A stretch of 64,000 bases of DNA. It comes from Phalacrocorax aristotelis. Its lineage: Eukaryota > Chordata > Aves > Suliformes > Phalacrocoracidae. Below, piece by piece: positions 38,801 through 49,760 of the stretch. The stretch spans positions 131,192,125 through 131,256,124 of the forward strand of contig NC_134276.1 in the NCBI RefSeq assembly GCF_949628215.1, written 5' to 3'. The position numbers and the translations under genes are program-made. A model generated the notes under the pieces. The model made no database searches, had not been told where the DNA came from, and saw only the letters and a program-made list of their open reading frames with translations. The first letter of the stretch is position 1. Each line of letters starts with the position of its first letter.

Positions 38801-41800
38801 AAAGAGCAATAACGGAAAGAAGTCTACTCTACAGAGAATATATTAGTGAGGGTTCTTCAAGAAACAGCAGTTCAGAGAAAAAAAACAAACCCTGCTATTT
38901 TCAAATACTTCCTGTACAGAAAATCACGTGTAATTGGGTTGACCTGCAACACTACTTTACAGGACAAATGCAGTTGTTCAGTTCCACAGCAAAAAGTTTT
39001 CTGAACCTCTGTGAGCAGATGTTCTCAGATGTCTCACTCAACAGGCAGATAGCAGAGGAAACAACAGACAAATCTATTTCTCCAGTGTCAGCACCTCTGC
39101 TAAGCAAAGGGTAAGAAAGACTTCTCCAGTCAGCTTGCACAGCAAGAGGAAAACCCACTCCTTCCATCTGCAACAACTTTTCCTATTGTGCAGGAATACC
39201 ATGTAGGAAGGTCCAGGGACTAGGTGGTGGAAAGCAGACAGGAGCAGGCCAACAGAAATTAAAAAGTCAAAAGAGAAAAGGGAAAAGAACAAACCAGGCA
39301 AGTATATAATTCTTTTCTGAGCACTTTTCTAGTCTAAGTATTTTCTAGGAACTTTTCCTGTTTTGCTTTCTGTAACCTTTTTTTCTTTAATATAGTTTCC
39401 TCTTGAACCCAAACAAGTTTGCAAATTTTTATTATCTACAATGCTTTTTGGTAATAAGTTCCGTAAACCAAACGGTGTAAGCATGAAGAACTATTTCCCC
39501 ATGTTTTTTCTGAACCTGATTCATATTAATATTTTTTGAAGGTTCTTATTTTAGGAGATAGTGAACAGCTGATTCCTATTCACCATTACCATACCACTCA
39601 TGAGTTTGTAGACATCTATCACACCCCCTTCAAGTTCTGTGTATCCTAGTCTGAAAAAGATTTTAGCTCAGTTGTTTCTTGCCTACCCCTATTCTAGCTG
39701 ACCTCCTCAGCTTCTGGTTCTACTATATTCTTTTTGAATGTACAGCTTTAAAGGGTGGACAAAACACAGATTTTTAGCGTAACATTCTCAATTTTGTTTT
39801 GTCTTCCTTAGCTTGCCGTTTTGAACTCCAGTGAGCTGTTTTCATGGAACTATTATAATCTCAAGATTTTGCTCCCCAGGATTAGCCAATCATTTTGCAT
39901 GTGAAGGCAGAAGCATATAAGGGTGGGTCAGCAGGGGAAGAACATCACTTTACATTTGGATATACTGATGACACTAGAATGGCAAATGTTGCTTGAGGTC
40001 CCTCTACAGCTGTCCACAGTAAGGGCTCATCTTTGCTATTCTGAACAATTTTCTATTACCAGTTCATCTTTCCAGTTTATTAATGACTATATTGAAGACT
40101 ACAAAAGTTCCAGCACAGATTCCCATAGATCTTAACTGCTGGCCTCTCAAAGAAAGGATCAGTTGTTTTTATCCTTCATTTCCTGATCAACCATGGCAGG
40201 CCTTGCCTTTTTACAGTCTCTAACAAAACTACAGTCCCCTATGAAAAGAAAAAGGTTTCCTCACATCAACAATCTGTCAGAAAGATAAGCAATCTGCTGA
40301 ATACTGCCATCCAGTTTATGTCACTTTCCCCACAAACTTACGCAGTGCTATGTGGGTTGCATCCTCCAAGGGGTAACATCTTTTCAGAGAGTTAATGACA
40401 CAAAATCCTACAGAGCACATTGCCTGCTCCCTGAAATCCAGAAAAAGAAAAACAAATGAATAAGTCAGATGAGAACAGATGTCTGTCAGTACAGTAGGAA
40501 AACATCAGTACTTTTTTCCTGCATCTGTGCTCCACCAATCCTCTTTCAGGTTTGTGCAGAAGGATTCTTTCCTGGCAAGATGCATACGTGCCATCGTTAA
40601 GCAGATAAGGAGGGAACCATTAATGATTCCACACTGTTTCCTCTTGTGTTTGTTCTCAGATTTCTCCTACCTCAGCTACGTTGTTCCTGCAATTTCTCAT
40701 ATCCTGAATGAAGAAGTTCTTCCCTCAAGCTTCCCACAATCCTTTCCAACATACTTTCCTTCCTGTATAGGATTGACAGTGAGGAGAAGGAGGGGGAAAG
40801 AAAGGGCTCTTTATTGCAAAGATTTTCCTGTTCCTCCACCTGACCCATCACTTGTTTTGTTAGAGGTCTGGACACAGAGGGGGCTTACTCAATCTTAGGT
40901 ATGATCAGACAATCATTGGCCTGGAGTAAATACACACTTTAAGATCAGTAAGATGTTTCCAGCAGAGAGCCACATTTTTAGAAGAGTAAAGCAGAGGTGT
41001 TGCCAACAGTCAGAGGAGTTTGAACAGGCTCAGAGTTGGTAGACAATTTCACAAGTGTCAAAAGTTATTCTAGAGAATAGATTGACTGAAAGGCACTCAG
41101 AATTCAGTAAGCAGACTTATTAAAAATATTTAATTGTTTTCAACATGTTTCAATCCAGAACTAACTTTGCTTGTTACTTCTGAGGTAGAACAAAACTGAC
41201 ACATACTGGAAGCCTTAGCTGTAATCTTGATTATGAAACAGTTACTATTGCACTGTAACACACAGTCCAGACTTGGAAGAACTGAGCTTCCCAACCCTAA
41301 GAAATTAAGTATATTTTCTGACACTGCTCCTATTATTCTCCTGTCATGGCTATTGTAATAGAATACAGGAAAGAACACAGAAAGATATAAAGAAAAAAAA
41401 CCTTAGCTAAGAGGAAGTAGAAAAGACCACAGATGAAAGTGGAAAAACTACAAACCCATCTACAGCAACTGTGGATTTGGAAATAGCCTTGCACCCTAAC
41501 TCAGAATTTTAGATGGCTGTTGTACGAAGGCAAATATATGAACTGATACAGCAGTCAGATCTGCCTGTGGGTATGTCCATGTGGCTGCAGAGACACATGA
41601 AGTTGCTGCTTGAGCAAGCTCATTTAAAGCTTTTCACAGTGCGGAACCCAATATAATTATCAATGCTGCTTCTCCTCACAGTAACTGAATGCTGCACAGC
41701 TCTAGCCGTCCTGTTTCAGGACTTAGAACCAGCTCAGATCTCTCTGCACATTTTATCTACACTACCTCACAGATAACAAAAGGCATGAAGTATACCACGA

Positions 41801-44800
41801 AGCCACTAACGTTCTCATATCCTTAACCAAATCCAGTATACATGAGAAGATATTCACAGCCATTTGGCCTCTGTGCAGACCCAAGCATCTAGAAGATATG
41901 CGTCATGGGTAGCAAACCCTCGTGTAAGTTGTTGTGCACTTACTTTGCAAGCTGCAGGACATTGCGGTAACAGCTGTATAGAGAACTCTCAGCTGCTGTG
42001 CGATACCGGCTTTTGTATTTGGGTCCCACCGTGTGAATGATGAAACGTGCAGCCAAATTAAATCCTTTGGTGAGTTTAGCCTCTCCTGTCCTGCACCCTG
42101 AAAAAAAACCCAAAAAACCACACCACAAGGATAAATGCCAATGTCATGATAAGCTAGAAGTATTCAAGCCCTTGACTTCCTCCAGACTCAGCCAGACAGC
42201 TCCACTTCTATGAAGTCAGTGTTTTAGACATCAAATATTAAGGATAGCATTCTATGAGAAGGTGAGAGCTGTGCTCATTTCTCTTAATTTTAAAACTATG
42301 CATGTAAGGACAAACCAGAAATTGCTAGAAATGCTGTCTTAATTACAGTGCTTACTATGCTACACACAGAGCCAAAGGAAGAACTGATTTAACAATGTGT
42401 AGAGAACTGATGCACAAATATGTTATAAAACCAGCAATAAAAAGTCCTTCTGAATTTAACAAATTGGTTTGGGGAGACTGCTTTTTGGATAAAAGGACTA
42501 CGAGGCTCCTTAAACAAACCCACCAGTTGTTGGCAAAGCTATTAAAAATAAACAGAACAAGCGCTTGTTTCATCTATGCTCCCAGAACAAGGTAGCTTTC
42601 TTTGTTTTGCAAGTTTCTTCATATCCACGAGGCAGAAGTATGATTCTCGTGGAGATCATGCTTTCTTGACAGACTAGGTGTCTAGTCTCAAAGCAAGGAA
42701 GTTCAAACAGTACATTTAATTCTTCCGTTCACAACACCCTCCAGTTATATACTCCAGGATCACTTACTACATGCTAGCATACTTTACATCTTTACCTCTT
42801 TTTGGTTTTGACTGCTCTTTGGCTATCCCATGCAAGTCACTCGTACGTAACTCCTGTAATTTTTCACAAGGGAAGTCAGTTTGTCAGAATCCTTGATGAC
42901 ATCCATAGACCTCTCTCTTCCACTATCAGAAATGTATTGACAAACTGAAAGGAAAATCCAGGAACAGCTACAGTGTTTGAAGTCTGTTTTTTCTTCAGCA
43001 CCTGGAAGAAAAAGTCTAACTCTCCCCTTCCTCACCCAAATCTAGTCCACTCCAGTTCTAGGCAGCTGACAAAGTACTTCTAGTCTTTCTCTTTCCCTAC
43101 CCTCAAAGACAAGCATTTTCCACCTTCTTCCTTCTGCTTGTACAGCTGCACTTCAGCTTTCTGATCTGGCTGAAAACTAATATTTTCACTGGATTAGCTT
43201 TCAACCTGATCTTATAGGTTGTTGGTGAAAGGTTGTTCATGAAAAAGGAATGAGACGCGAACAAGCGCCTGCTACCACCCTTCTGGCAGCAGCACTGCAG
43301 TAGCTTGGCATAAGTCAATCACAAAGCTGCCCACTGAATAGGAGCATTCACCTCTCCCACTCCGCTCTGTTCCTCGCAGTGCTCAGGCAGGCTCTCAGCA
43401 TGCATTAAAGTATATTTTACGGCAAGCAACATCCCACATTGACAGTCTCTCTTACTCAAAACTTGAAGCATGTCTTCTTAATGGCAACAACACATTGCCT
43501 TTAAGCCAACATCTTGTAAACTTTCTGATACGATAAATCACATCATTAAATTCTATAGACCTCCACCTTGTTTCTTCTGGATTAATCAGAAGGAATAATA
43601 ACAGCATACTAGAACTAAGCATATTCTTCCAAATTACTGCACGTCCTCTAAGACACTTCAGCTCAAGAGAGCAACTAAATAAGCACAATACGGAATAAGT
43701 AGAAACTAAAAGTGAAACACTTAATATATCAGATTATCAAGTTACTATTCTTCCTCCATGGTCCATCTAAGTCACGCAACTTGAAAAGGGCAAGCAAAGA
43801 CCTGTAGGAAAAACCGCCTTGCGAAAAAGAATGAAGCAAGTTTGACTGAGGTACAGTTGTGAATTCAGTAGGGAAACTAATAAATTCAGACAACCAGATG
43901 TAGCATCACTAATCTCTAACTACACTTATATCACACTTAGTACTTCCCAATGCCTTCTGCCTGAAGATCACTACAAAATTTATAGTACTAAAGCAAGCAG
44001 CCAGTATTATTCCTATTTTAAGATACAGGGTGAGGTGAGCTAGTAGAGTGAGCTGCACAGGTCAAGATATTGATTGTGTTCCCAGTTTTGCCACAGACCT
44101 TATTTTTAATCCAATGAGATTTCAAACATTAGAACAGCTTCTCTCCAAGCATAAAATGGAAAGTCTGAAAACTCCATATAAAGTGTGCAGCAGAGAAAAA
44201 GTCTCACTGGAGTTGGAAGACTACTATGTATTGCTGTTACAGAAGGTCTTTATTAGACTGCAACAAGTATGTGTTGATAGGCAAGCATATATCAATAGCA
44301 CTTCATTTGCAAGCACGGACCCTTGGCTGTAGTATTTGCGTTAATCAAAATGACACACTGTTCCCAGGAACGCACAAGTTAGCTGAGCCTTAAAGAAAGC
44401 ACAGGCCTTTGAAAGGTCAGCACATCACATGCTTTAAGATCATGATTTTTCTTGGAGTCCATGAAATATGAATACATACACCAAGCAGTAGGAATAAAGC
44501 AGGAGAAAACTAACTGAAAATCACCACTGCACCTATTTTACAGCTTCAGAGTAAAGACCATGCATTTTTACTTCTTTTTATAGGAGGACATTTTTTGGGA
44601 AAAGTTCAAAGTTCAATGTGAAAGAGCACAAAAAGGAGGCAGAGGTGACAAAAGAATCAAACTTATTTCTTAACTAAGCTCCCTTCCACTTCTGCTGCTG
44701 TGACAAACACATTAAGGGTGCAAAAAAGCCAAACTGTAACCCAGCCTCTCTTTCCTCCCCCACGCAACACGCCAGTAGAGTGTCACAGAATAACTGATTT

Positions 44801-47800
44801 CTGAAAAGCTCTTGTCACAAGATTAAAGGAAACTGTCATGCATAGGGACTCATGAACCTGCAGAATGCATTACAGAGAGAAGACATCAGTGTCATCACAG
44901 GGTGGAGGATGCAAAACAACATATAACTGAGCGTGGTAAAGGGGCATTTAGGAAGCTAAGCCCAGCTTTTACAAATAACTCCCTGTGCAGCTGACAGATT
45001 TCAAATTTTAAGGACTTGAAATGTTGTCCCTCTCCTCCCACCTCGCAGTACACACAAGAAACCCAAGTGTATTTTAGAAGAGTTCTGGCGTACACAGCAG
45101 GGTCCTAACTATTCTGTAACATCAACATTTTAACAGTTGTTTCCACTCAATGGACACTGATTTTTCCCTCTCCTGGTTACTCTTCCTCCTATTTCACTTC
45201 CAGGTTAATCACAAAAAGCAAGCTGAATCAGCAAAATATGATTTTATAAAAACAGGATGTCTATTCAACTGTAGTTTAAGCTACAGAAAGTTGTTTTAGA
45301 AGTATTACGGCTCTTCTATCCATTTTGTTACTACATGATAAGGAGATAGAGCTGTTACCCAAGAGAGTAAGCAGTACTAGTCAGGGATCAGTTGGGTCTC
45401 AAAATTCAGCTCAGTACCATAGTTACTAGAAATATGAATTCTTAGCTGCAAACTCTATCAGACTTTTGTATAACCTTAGATAACTATAAACTCTTTGTTC
45501 CTCGCACACAAAATAAGGAGAGTCTTCATCTAACAGGGACTGGAAATAAAGCTGAGTATTTGTAAATTTAATTATCATCCATAAACCCTGTTAATAAAGA
45601 ATCTAGGTAAAACAAATCTCATCCATTTCCAAATAGCCTTCCATTAGGGATGGTCTCGTAACCTGCTAATAAAACCTTTTGTGGTGCAGAGGAGGCAAAT
45701 GAACTGAACAACTTAAGTAGTCACTAAGAGTTTAATTAGATATGTAGTGTTTCATCATCTATTATCACCATAATAGATGGCAATCCAGCCATCAGGATGA
45801 CAGTCCTGAAAGACTGCGTGTGTATATTAATAGCCTGACAGGGGATAATCAAAGTGTATATTAGAAACCACTTAATTTCTGTAATGGTGAACTTCAGTTT
45901 CTGTCTTCCACAGTGTACACACACTGAACAGGATAAGAGCAAAACCTAAAGATGTACAAGACTGGTCCCTTGAGTAAAAGCTCTGATAAGCTAACCCCTT
46001 CAAGTGGCTTCAGATAACAACAGGAAATATTGTACCACAAAGTAAGGGCTCAGCAACTTGAATATCTGCCACAGATTTTTTTAATGATCTGTAACCTGAA
46101 TAGCAAAAAGAGAAGACACTAGACTGGCAAGCATTTCCTCCACTTATTTCACATTAACACCAGATGTTGGGGGAGGGAGAGAAAAGCTATACCTTGATTT
46201 TAGTTTATGCCCAAATCCTGATGCTCTGTACTATGCAAGGACAGTAGATGTCAATAAGGTAAAGCTGTCTCCAGCCACTTACCTCTGAGCTTCTGGAGTT
46301 CATCCCTCAGGTCAGGCCCAGCATGCATGAAAATACTTTCAGATACTGGATTCTTATCAGTGAGAGACTCATTACTGGTATTTACTATGGCTGTGCAGTT
46401 CAATAATGCTACATCTCCTTTCCTGAGGAAACAGGAAACAGTTTATTGCAGGCTAAATGTAAGATTAAGCAGGATATTCTCAAATAAGTACTGACAAGCA
46501 AGGAAATGCCCAGTTAAAGGACAGGCATTAACAGTACTCTAGGGCCTACATAGCAAAGTGTACCCTGACATGCTCACCATGCAGAATCATCCTTTGCCTC
46601 GAACTGATGAAGGAAGATCACATGCAACCCGCCATTTCCTTAAAACTTCCCAGCCTCAACAGTAACTTAGAAAAGACAGCGTTGTAGTTGTACATAGGGC
46701 AGTTTAGCTAGCAGAACATGCGAAGCAGTGTGCTAAACTGATGGAGTGTAATGTGTTCAAAAAAACCCGTGTATTCTTTCTTGGAGATAAGAAAAGGACA
46801 GTCCCTGTGGTACGTTACTTTCAAAACTTCAACCTTTTTTGCAATGTACTTTTTTCAGTTTGCATCCACACTGCTCTTCCTCAGACCACTGAGGATCTAG
46901 AGCGACACTGCAGCTAGACAAGTTTTCATTGCTTTTGTTCTGAAACTGTGAACCCATAATTTGATCACATTCATTCTGCTGTTCAAGGATCAGACATGCA
47001 GAAGATAAACAAAGCAGAGATGCACAAGAGACAATGCAGTACCAGAACTCTGACCTGCTTTTTGTCACAGTAGCAGCCATTATAGATTTTGGGATCAAAA
47101 AGCATAGGAAGGGAAATAAAGATTCCCATGCACAGAGAGATATTCAAGTAACAGTTTAAATTGCACGCATTTACTGTACCCAAGCCCAAGTCATAAGAGA
47201 TGTTTAACCTTTTACTTTTTCTTTACTTAATCAGGTTCAGGAAATCCATGAACAGCCCCATTTCCTGCATGTATGAACCAGAAAGAGGTTCAGGCTGATC
47301 CCTGAATCTGCATCCCTGAGAAATCCTCTTCTCTTCATATTAACAAAGAGTTCTAGAGAGCAGGTTCAAGTATCTGAGCTACAGGAAAGAAAAACTGGTG
47401 GAGTAAGTCCACCTCAGCACACTGTACTTTATCAATAGATTTTGGTAGAAAACCATGGAGAGAGAACACAGAATGGAGAGAGAAAAGGGGGGGGAGGAAC
47501 CAACCAAAAAAACCCCAGCAAACCAAACCCAAAGCAAGCCACAAGAACCACATGAAAGAAATACTGACCTAAACTGGAAAAGGAAAAGAGAATAAAGCCA
47601 GCAAAGAAAGAAAAAAGCTGGTAGACAGCAAGTATATTTTTTAAAAATTAAAAAAATTGTATCAAAGTGCCCAATTAGGTTTAGATATTAACCACAGAGT
47701 ATGACAGTATGAAGTCCAGCATCAAGGAATACCAATGAACATGCAATTTATAACCTACAATGGAGCAAATCTCAGACTTGTAGATTTACAGTGAACAAAA

Positions 47801-48127
47801 CTATTATTTTCTTTCCAGACCTGTAACGTTTGATTCAACAAAAAAGGGCTTGAAGGCTTTATTCTATAGCAGCAATTGTTATATGAGGCAATGGCATCCT
47901 GCAGTAAATGGAAAAGTGCTGACAAACACACCAGAGCCACATGGAACTCACCATAAGACTATTTTCGCATTGATGTCTTTCCTGTATGGAAAAGGTGATC
48001 TAACACCAGCTTGAGCTTTTTCAACAGGATTTTGGTGAGAGTCCAGCTGCTTAGCCTCATAGGCATCAGCCCAGCCTGGCAGACTGTCAACATCCACAAA
48101 TTGGGAAGGAGCACCCAAGGGATCCAT
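23767..48127 (-). CDS. GDAP2: Ganglioside-induced differentiation-associated protein 2 (13 coding exons, complete)
   Basis: GDAP2 is a cytosolic or membrane-associated protein with an N-terminal macro domain (about residues 45-225) and a C-terminal CRAL-TRIO/SEC14 lipid-binding domain (about 330-480). Its biochemical role is poorly defined; loss in humans causes a recessive spinocerebellar ataxia. Coding segments joined on the minus strand are 48127-47952, 46422-46283, 42097-41944, 40430-40342, 37983-37907, 36823-36664, 34964-34814, 33906-33830, 32447-32371, 31820-31681, 31095-31041, 24651-24508 and 23814-23767. All have GT-AG introns and matching phases, giving 1488 bases, or 495 residues plus stop (human 497). 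The start [14 protein letters not shown] and the end YPPSPDL match the vertebrate family. An in-frame TGA 17 codons upstream of the ATG fixes the start. No frameshift or premature stop is seen, so the gene looks intact. It is transcribed divergently from WDR3. Confidence 0.97.
24508..24651 (-). CDS. GDAP2: GDAP2 coding exon (residues 433-480, end of CRAL-TRIO domain)
   Basis: 48 codons in phase 0, beginning [18 protein letters not shown] and ending [10 protein letters not shown]. Acceptor ttttcag, donor gtgagt. It covers the C-terminal part of the SEC14-like domain. Confidence 0.97.
25545..25642 (+). mobile_element. CR1 LINE 3'-tail fragment in a GDAP2 intron
   Basis: Forward CR1 3' end: ctgcttgagcagggggga, tggaccagatgatctctaga, ggttccttccaacctcaacc and a decayed terminal ctgagattctg. 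It is about 95 bp and antisense to GDAP2. The blocks match the copy at 6327-6468. Confidence 0.85.
26757..28318 (-). mobile_element. 5'-truncated CR1 LINE with decayed reverse transcriptase, in a GDAP2 intron
   Basis: About 1.56 kb of a non-LTR retrotransposon lies in the same orientation as GDAP2, within the 6.4-kb intron between the exons at 31041 and 24651. In element orientation it runs from mid-ORF2 to the 3' end. Recognisable pieces are a 5' piece (28127-28318) with [11 protein letters not shown], one with [17 protein letters not shown] (27905-28126), the RT piece at 27100-27675 with the FADD catalytic box at 27607-27618, and a C-terminal piece with [14 protein letters not shown] (26791-27048). 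Stops and frame changes between the pieces show it is dead. The 3' end begins at the tcacagaatcatttaggttgg block near 26760. It is an ordinary avian repeat with no sign of domestication. Confidence 0.95.
31041..31095 (-). CDS. GDAP2: GDAP2 coding exon (residues 414-432)
   Basis: A 55-base exon completing the split K codon, reading [18 protein letters not shown]. Acceptor taaaccag, donor gtgagg. It is internal to the CRAL-TRIO domain; the HPTF segment is a conserved landmark. Confidence 0.96.
31681..31820 (-). CDS. GDAP2: GDAP2 coding exon (residues 368-413)
   Basis: 140 bases, starting [20 protein letters not shown] and ending [10 protein letters not shown]. Acceptor ctgtctcag, donor gtgagt, ending in phase 2. 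This is the core of the SEC14-like fold. Confidence 0.97.
32371..32447 (-). CDS. GDAP2: GDAP2 coding exon (residues 342-367)
   Basis: 77 bases, reading [19 protein letters not shown] then TLIDMEK. Acceptor cttttgtag, donor gtaagg. It forms the start of the CRAL-TRIO domain. Confidence 0.97.
33830..33906 (-). CDS. GDAP2: GDAP2 coding exon (residues 316-341)
   Basis: 77 bases, reading [20 protein letters not shown] then KALYQTG. Acceptor ctttctag, donor gtaagt. It is the linker leading into the CRAL-TRIO domain. Confidence 0.97.
34814..34964 (-). CDS. GDAP2: GDAP2 coding exon (residues 266-315)
   Basis: 151 bases, containing [19 protein letters not shown] and [13 protein letters not shown]. 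Acceptor ccactgcag, donor gtgaga, ending in phase 2. This is the inter-domain region. Its acidic beginning ([11 protein letters not shown]) is shorter than the human counterpart and accounts for most of the length difference. Confidence 0.96.
36664..36823 (-). CDS. GDAP2: GDAP2 coding exon (residues 213-265)
   Basis: 160 bases, starting [19 protein letters not shown] and containing [19 protein letters not shown]. Acceptor ttatttgtag, donor gtgagt. It covers the end of the macro domain and the following linker. Confidence 0.97.
37907..37983 (-). CDS. GDAP2: GDAP2 coding exon (residues 187-212)
   Basis: 77 bases, reading [18 protein letters not shown] then FAVSELEE. Acceptor tccttgcag, donor gtatct, a weaker donor than the others. 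It lies in the C-terminal half of the macro domain. Confidence 0.96.
39470..40150 (-). mobile_element. Ancient degenerate CR1-like LINE copy (minus orientation)
   Basis: The plus strand shows decayed blocks in the order expected for the reverse complement of an old sauropsid CR1 3' half: a 'catgttttttctgaacctga' block, 'accactcatgagtttgtaga', 'catctatcacaccccctt', a degraded 'ggacaaaacacag' block and, near 40.07-40.13 kb, 'ttaatgactatattgaagac' with 'agcacagattcccatag'. The match is to the general shape of the family and is much more diverged than the copy at 26.76-28.32 kb. Boundaries and subfamily are approximate. Confidence 0.55.
40342..40430 (-). CDS. GDAP2: GDAP2 coding exon (residues 157-186)
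   Basis: 89 bases, reading [20 protein letters not shown] then [10 protein letters not shown]. Acceptor ggatttcag, donor gtaagt. It is internal to the macro domain. The segment SLKRCYP differs from the SAKRGYP I recall for human. Confidence 0.96.
41944..42097 (-). CDS. GDAP2: GDAP2 coding exon (residues 106-156)
   Basis: 154 bases, containing [20 protein letters not shown] and [20 protein letters not shown]. Acceptor is a long T tract ending cag, donor gtaagt, ending in phase 2. This is the central macro-domain segment. Confidence 0.97.
46283..46422 (-). CDS. GDAP2: GDAP2 coding exon (residues 59-105)
   Basis: 140 bases, containing [20 protein letters not shown] and [19 protein letters not shown]. 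Acceptor tttcctcag, donor gtaagt. It carries the macro-domain loop where most relatives have an Asn-Ala-Ala-Asn type motif; here it reads NTSN, as I recall for human GDAP2. Confidence 0.97.
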
Positions 48128-48198
48128 GAGATGGAAACAACAACTCCTTTCCTCTGCTAACTTGTCACACTCCAATTCTCACTGGAGTCTTCCAGGTG
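47952..48198 (-). CDS. GDAP2: GDAP2 exon 2: end of 5' UTR and residues 1-58
   Basis: The exon starts after a strong polypyrimidine tract and aag acceptor (tttttcttcctctaaag) at 48199. The ATG is at 48127-48125 in the context catctcATGG, with G at +4 but no purine at -3. The protein begins [20 protein letters not shown]. The donor is gtgagt at 47951-47946, splitting a Trp codon. An in-frame TGA at 48181-48179 excludes any N-terminal extension. Confidence 0.95.
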
Positions 48199-49677
48199 CT
48201 TTAGAGGAAGAAAAATCAAACCAGGTCACCAGCTGTTCACTAAAAGCAATTCCTGTCGAGCCAGACATTTCACAGACTGCAATGCAATTACAGCTAGCAG
48301 AAAACAGAAAAACAGATTTCCAACTCAACCACACTCTCTTTCTGTTTTGCTATTTGTACTCAAAAAGGCAATGCAAATACTTGCAAGACAATCCTTTTCC
48401 AACAGTGCAAGATGAAAACCTCTATTAAATCAGTCCAACTGACTTGTCTTGCATTTTGAAAATGCTGAACACAAATTCCCAAGTATAGAAAGGACCTTGG
48501 TCTTTTAAAAAATTTTTATTTCTTTATCTAAACAAAAAGCACATTTGTAGCAGGGTACATATAGTCTATCCCTTCAGAGATTTTGATCTAGCCCTGGGTA
48601 ATACTTTCAAAACAAAAAAACAACCCCCAAAAGAAAATACACCATCCTCCAAACAACCATGAATCCTAAATGCAAAAAAATCCTTACAAACAAGCCAATG
48701 AAAGTATCCTCCCTCCTCCCAAATCGTACAACCCTTGCAGTTCAGTGAATTCCAAAGCACGGCAAATAAGACTTACAGTTGCTTAGTTCTTACAGTCATG
48801 CACTGAGGTACAAAACCCCTTCACCCAAATACGTTTTGCAAGAAAGAGAGCAAAGTTGTAAATTTGAACGCTGGCCCAATGAACACACAGACTGAACTCC
48901 ACCACCTGACCTTTTTCATTTTTTAAAAAGGCTGACATGACATAGCTTACTAGATTAAGACTCACGCTTGCCAAAACGTACTGTTCAACTGCCAGCACTT
49001 AACACCCCGACTACTATGTTTTTATTGTAACTGCTAAGCCATGCTAGTGAATTAAGTTAGAACAAATGCACACACATAAGTAACTTCAGTTTGTTACATA
49101 TTTAACCTTTTTCAGAGGTTCACAATTAATAATAATTTTGAAAAGATAGCATCCACAACCGGTAACTCCGAAATGTTAATTCTAACATATATTGAATGTA
49201 TGAGTAATACAAATATAATATTCATTAACTAGGAAAAAAACCCCACTCAACCCAAACAGCTGAACTCAAACTGAGGGGTCATAAAGGCCGACACTAGGAC
49301 AAAGACAGCCAAAAGAGCACCTAAGTAAGAATTTTGCCTTAAAGAGCTGGGAAAAAGGGAACGAAGAAGAAGGTAAGAGCAGCTAGAATGGCTTCAGCCA
49401 CGAATTCATCTGCAACAGTGCCTTCTCTCCGATGAACAGCCAAAAATAAGCGCCGGAGTAAGCGGGTAACAGGCAGACAGAAGAATGGGGTGCACACAAG
49501 CTCTGCGCGCTGCCTCTCCCGCAACCCACCGCCCGCACCCACCCGGGCTGCGGGTGACCCGCGTCGCAGGGGCGAGGCCGGCGGGCGGGCAGCGGCTCCC
49601 CCCGGCCCCTGTCAGCGCCAAACCGCCAGGAGCAGAAATAGCAGCCGCTTCCCTAGAGCGGCCGCGCAGCAACTCAC

Positions 49678-49760
49678 GGGCAGGCCCCGCCGCCGCTGCC
49701 ACCACCAGCCCCGCCCGGCCAAAGGATCTCGGTCGGCGCCGGTTTGGCGACATCACCCAG
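49678..49760 (-). other. GDAP2: GDAP2 non-coding exon 1 (5' UTR, predicted)
   Basis: Within the CpG island a strong donor ccc|gtgagt on the minus strand (49677-49672) pairs with the acceptor before exon 2 at 48198, giving a 1.48-kb first intron. The left edge is set by this donor; the transcription start (right edge) is not visible and could extend toward about 49800. A non-coding first exon agrees with the ATG lying well inside exon 2. Confidence 0.6.

Noticed and set aside
48128-48175. Upstream extension of GDAP2 from a TTG codon at 48175
   Set aside because: There is no ATG in this stretch, and an in-frame TGA lies directly before it at 48181-48179. The family start MDPLGAP at 48127 is used.
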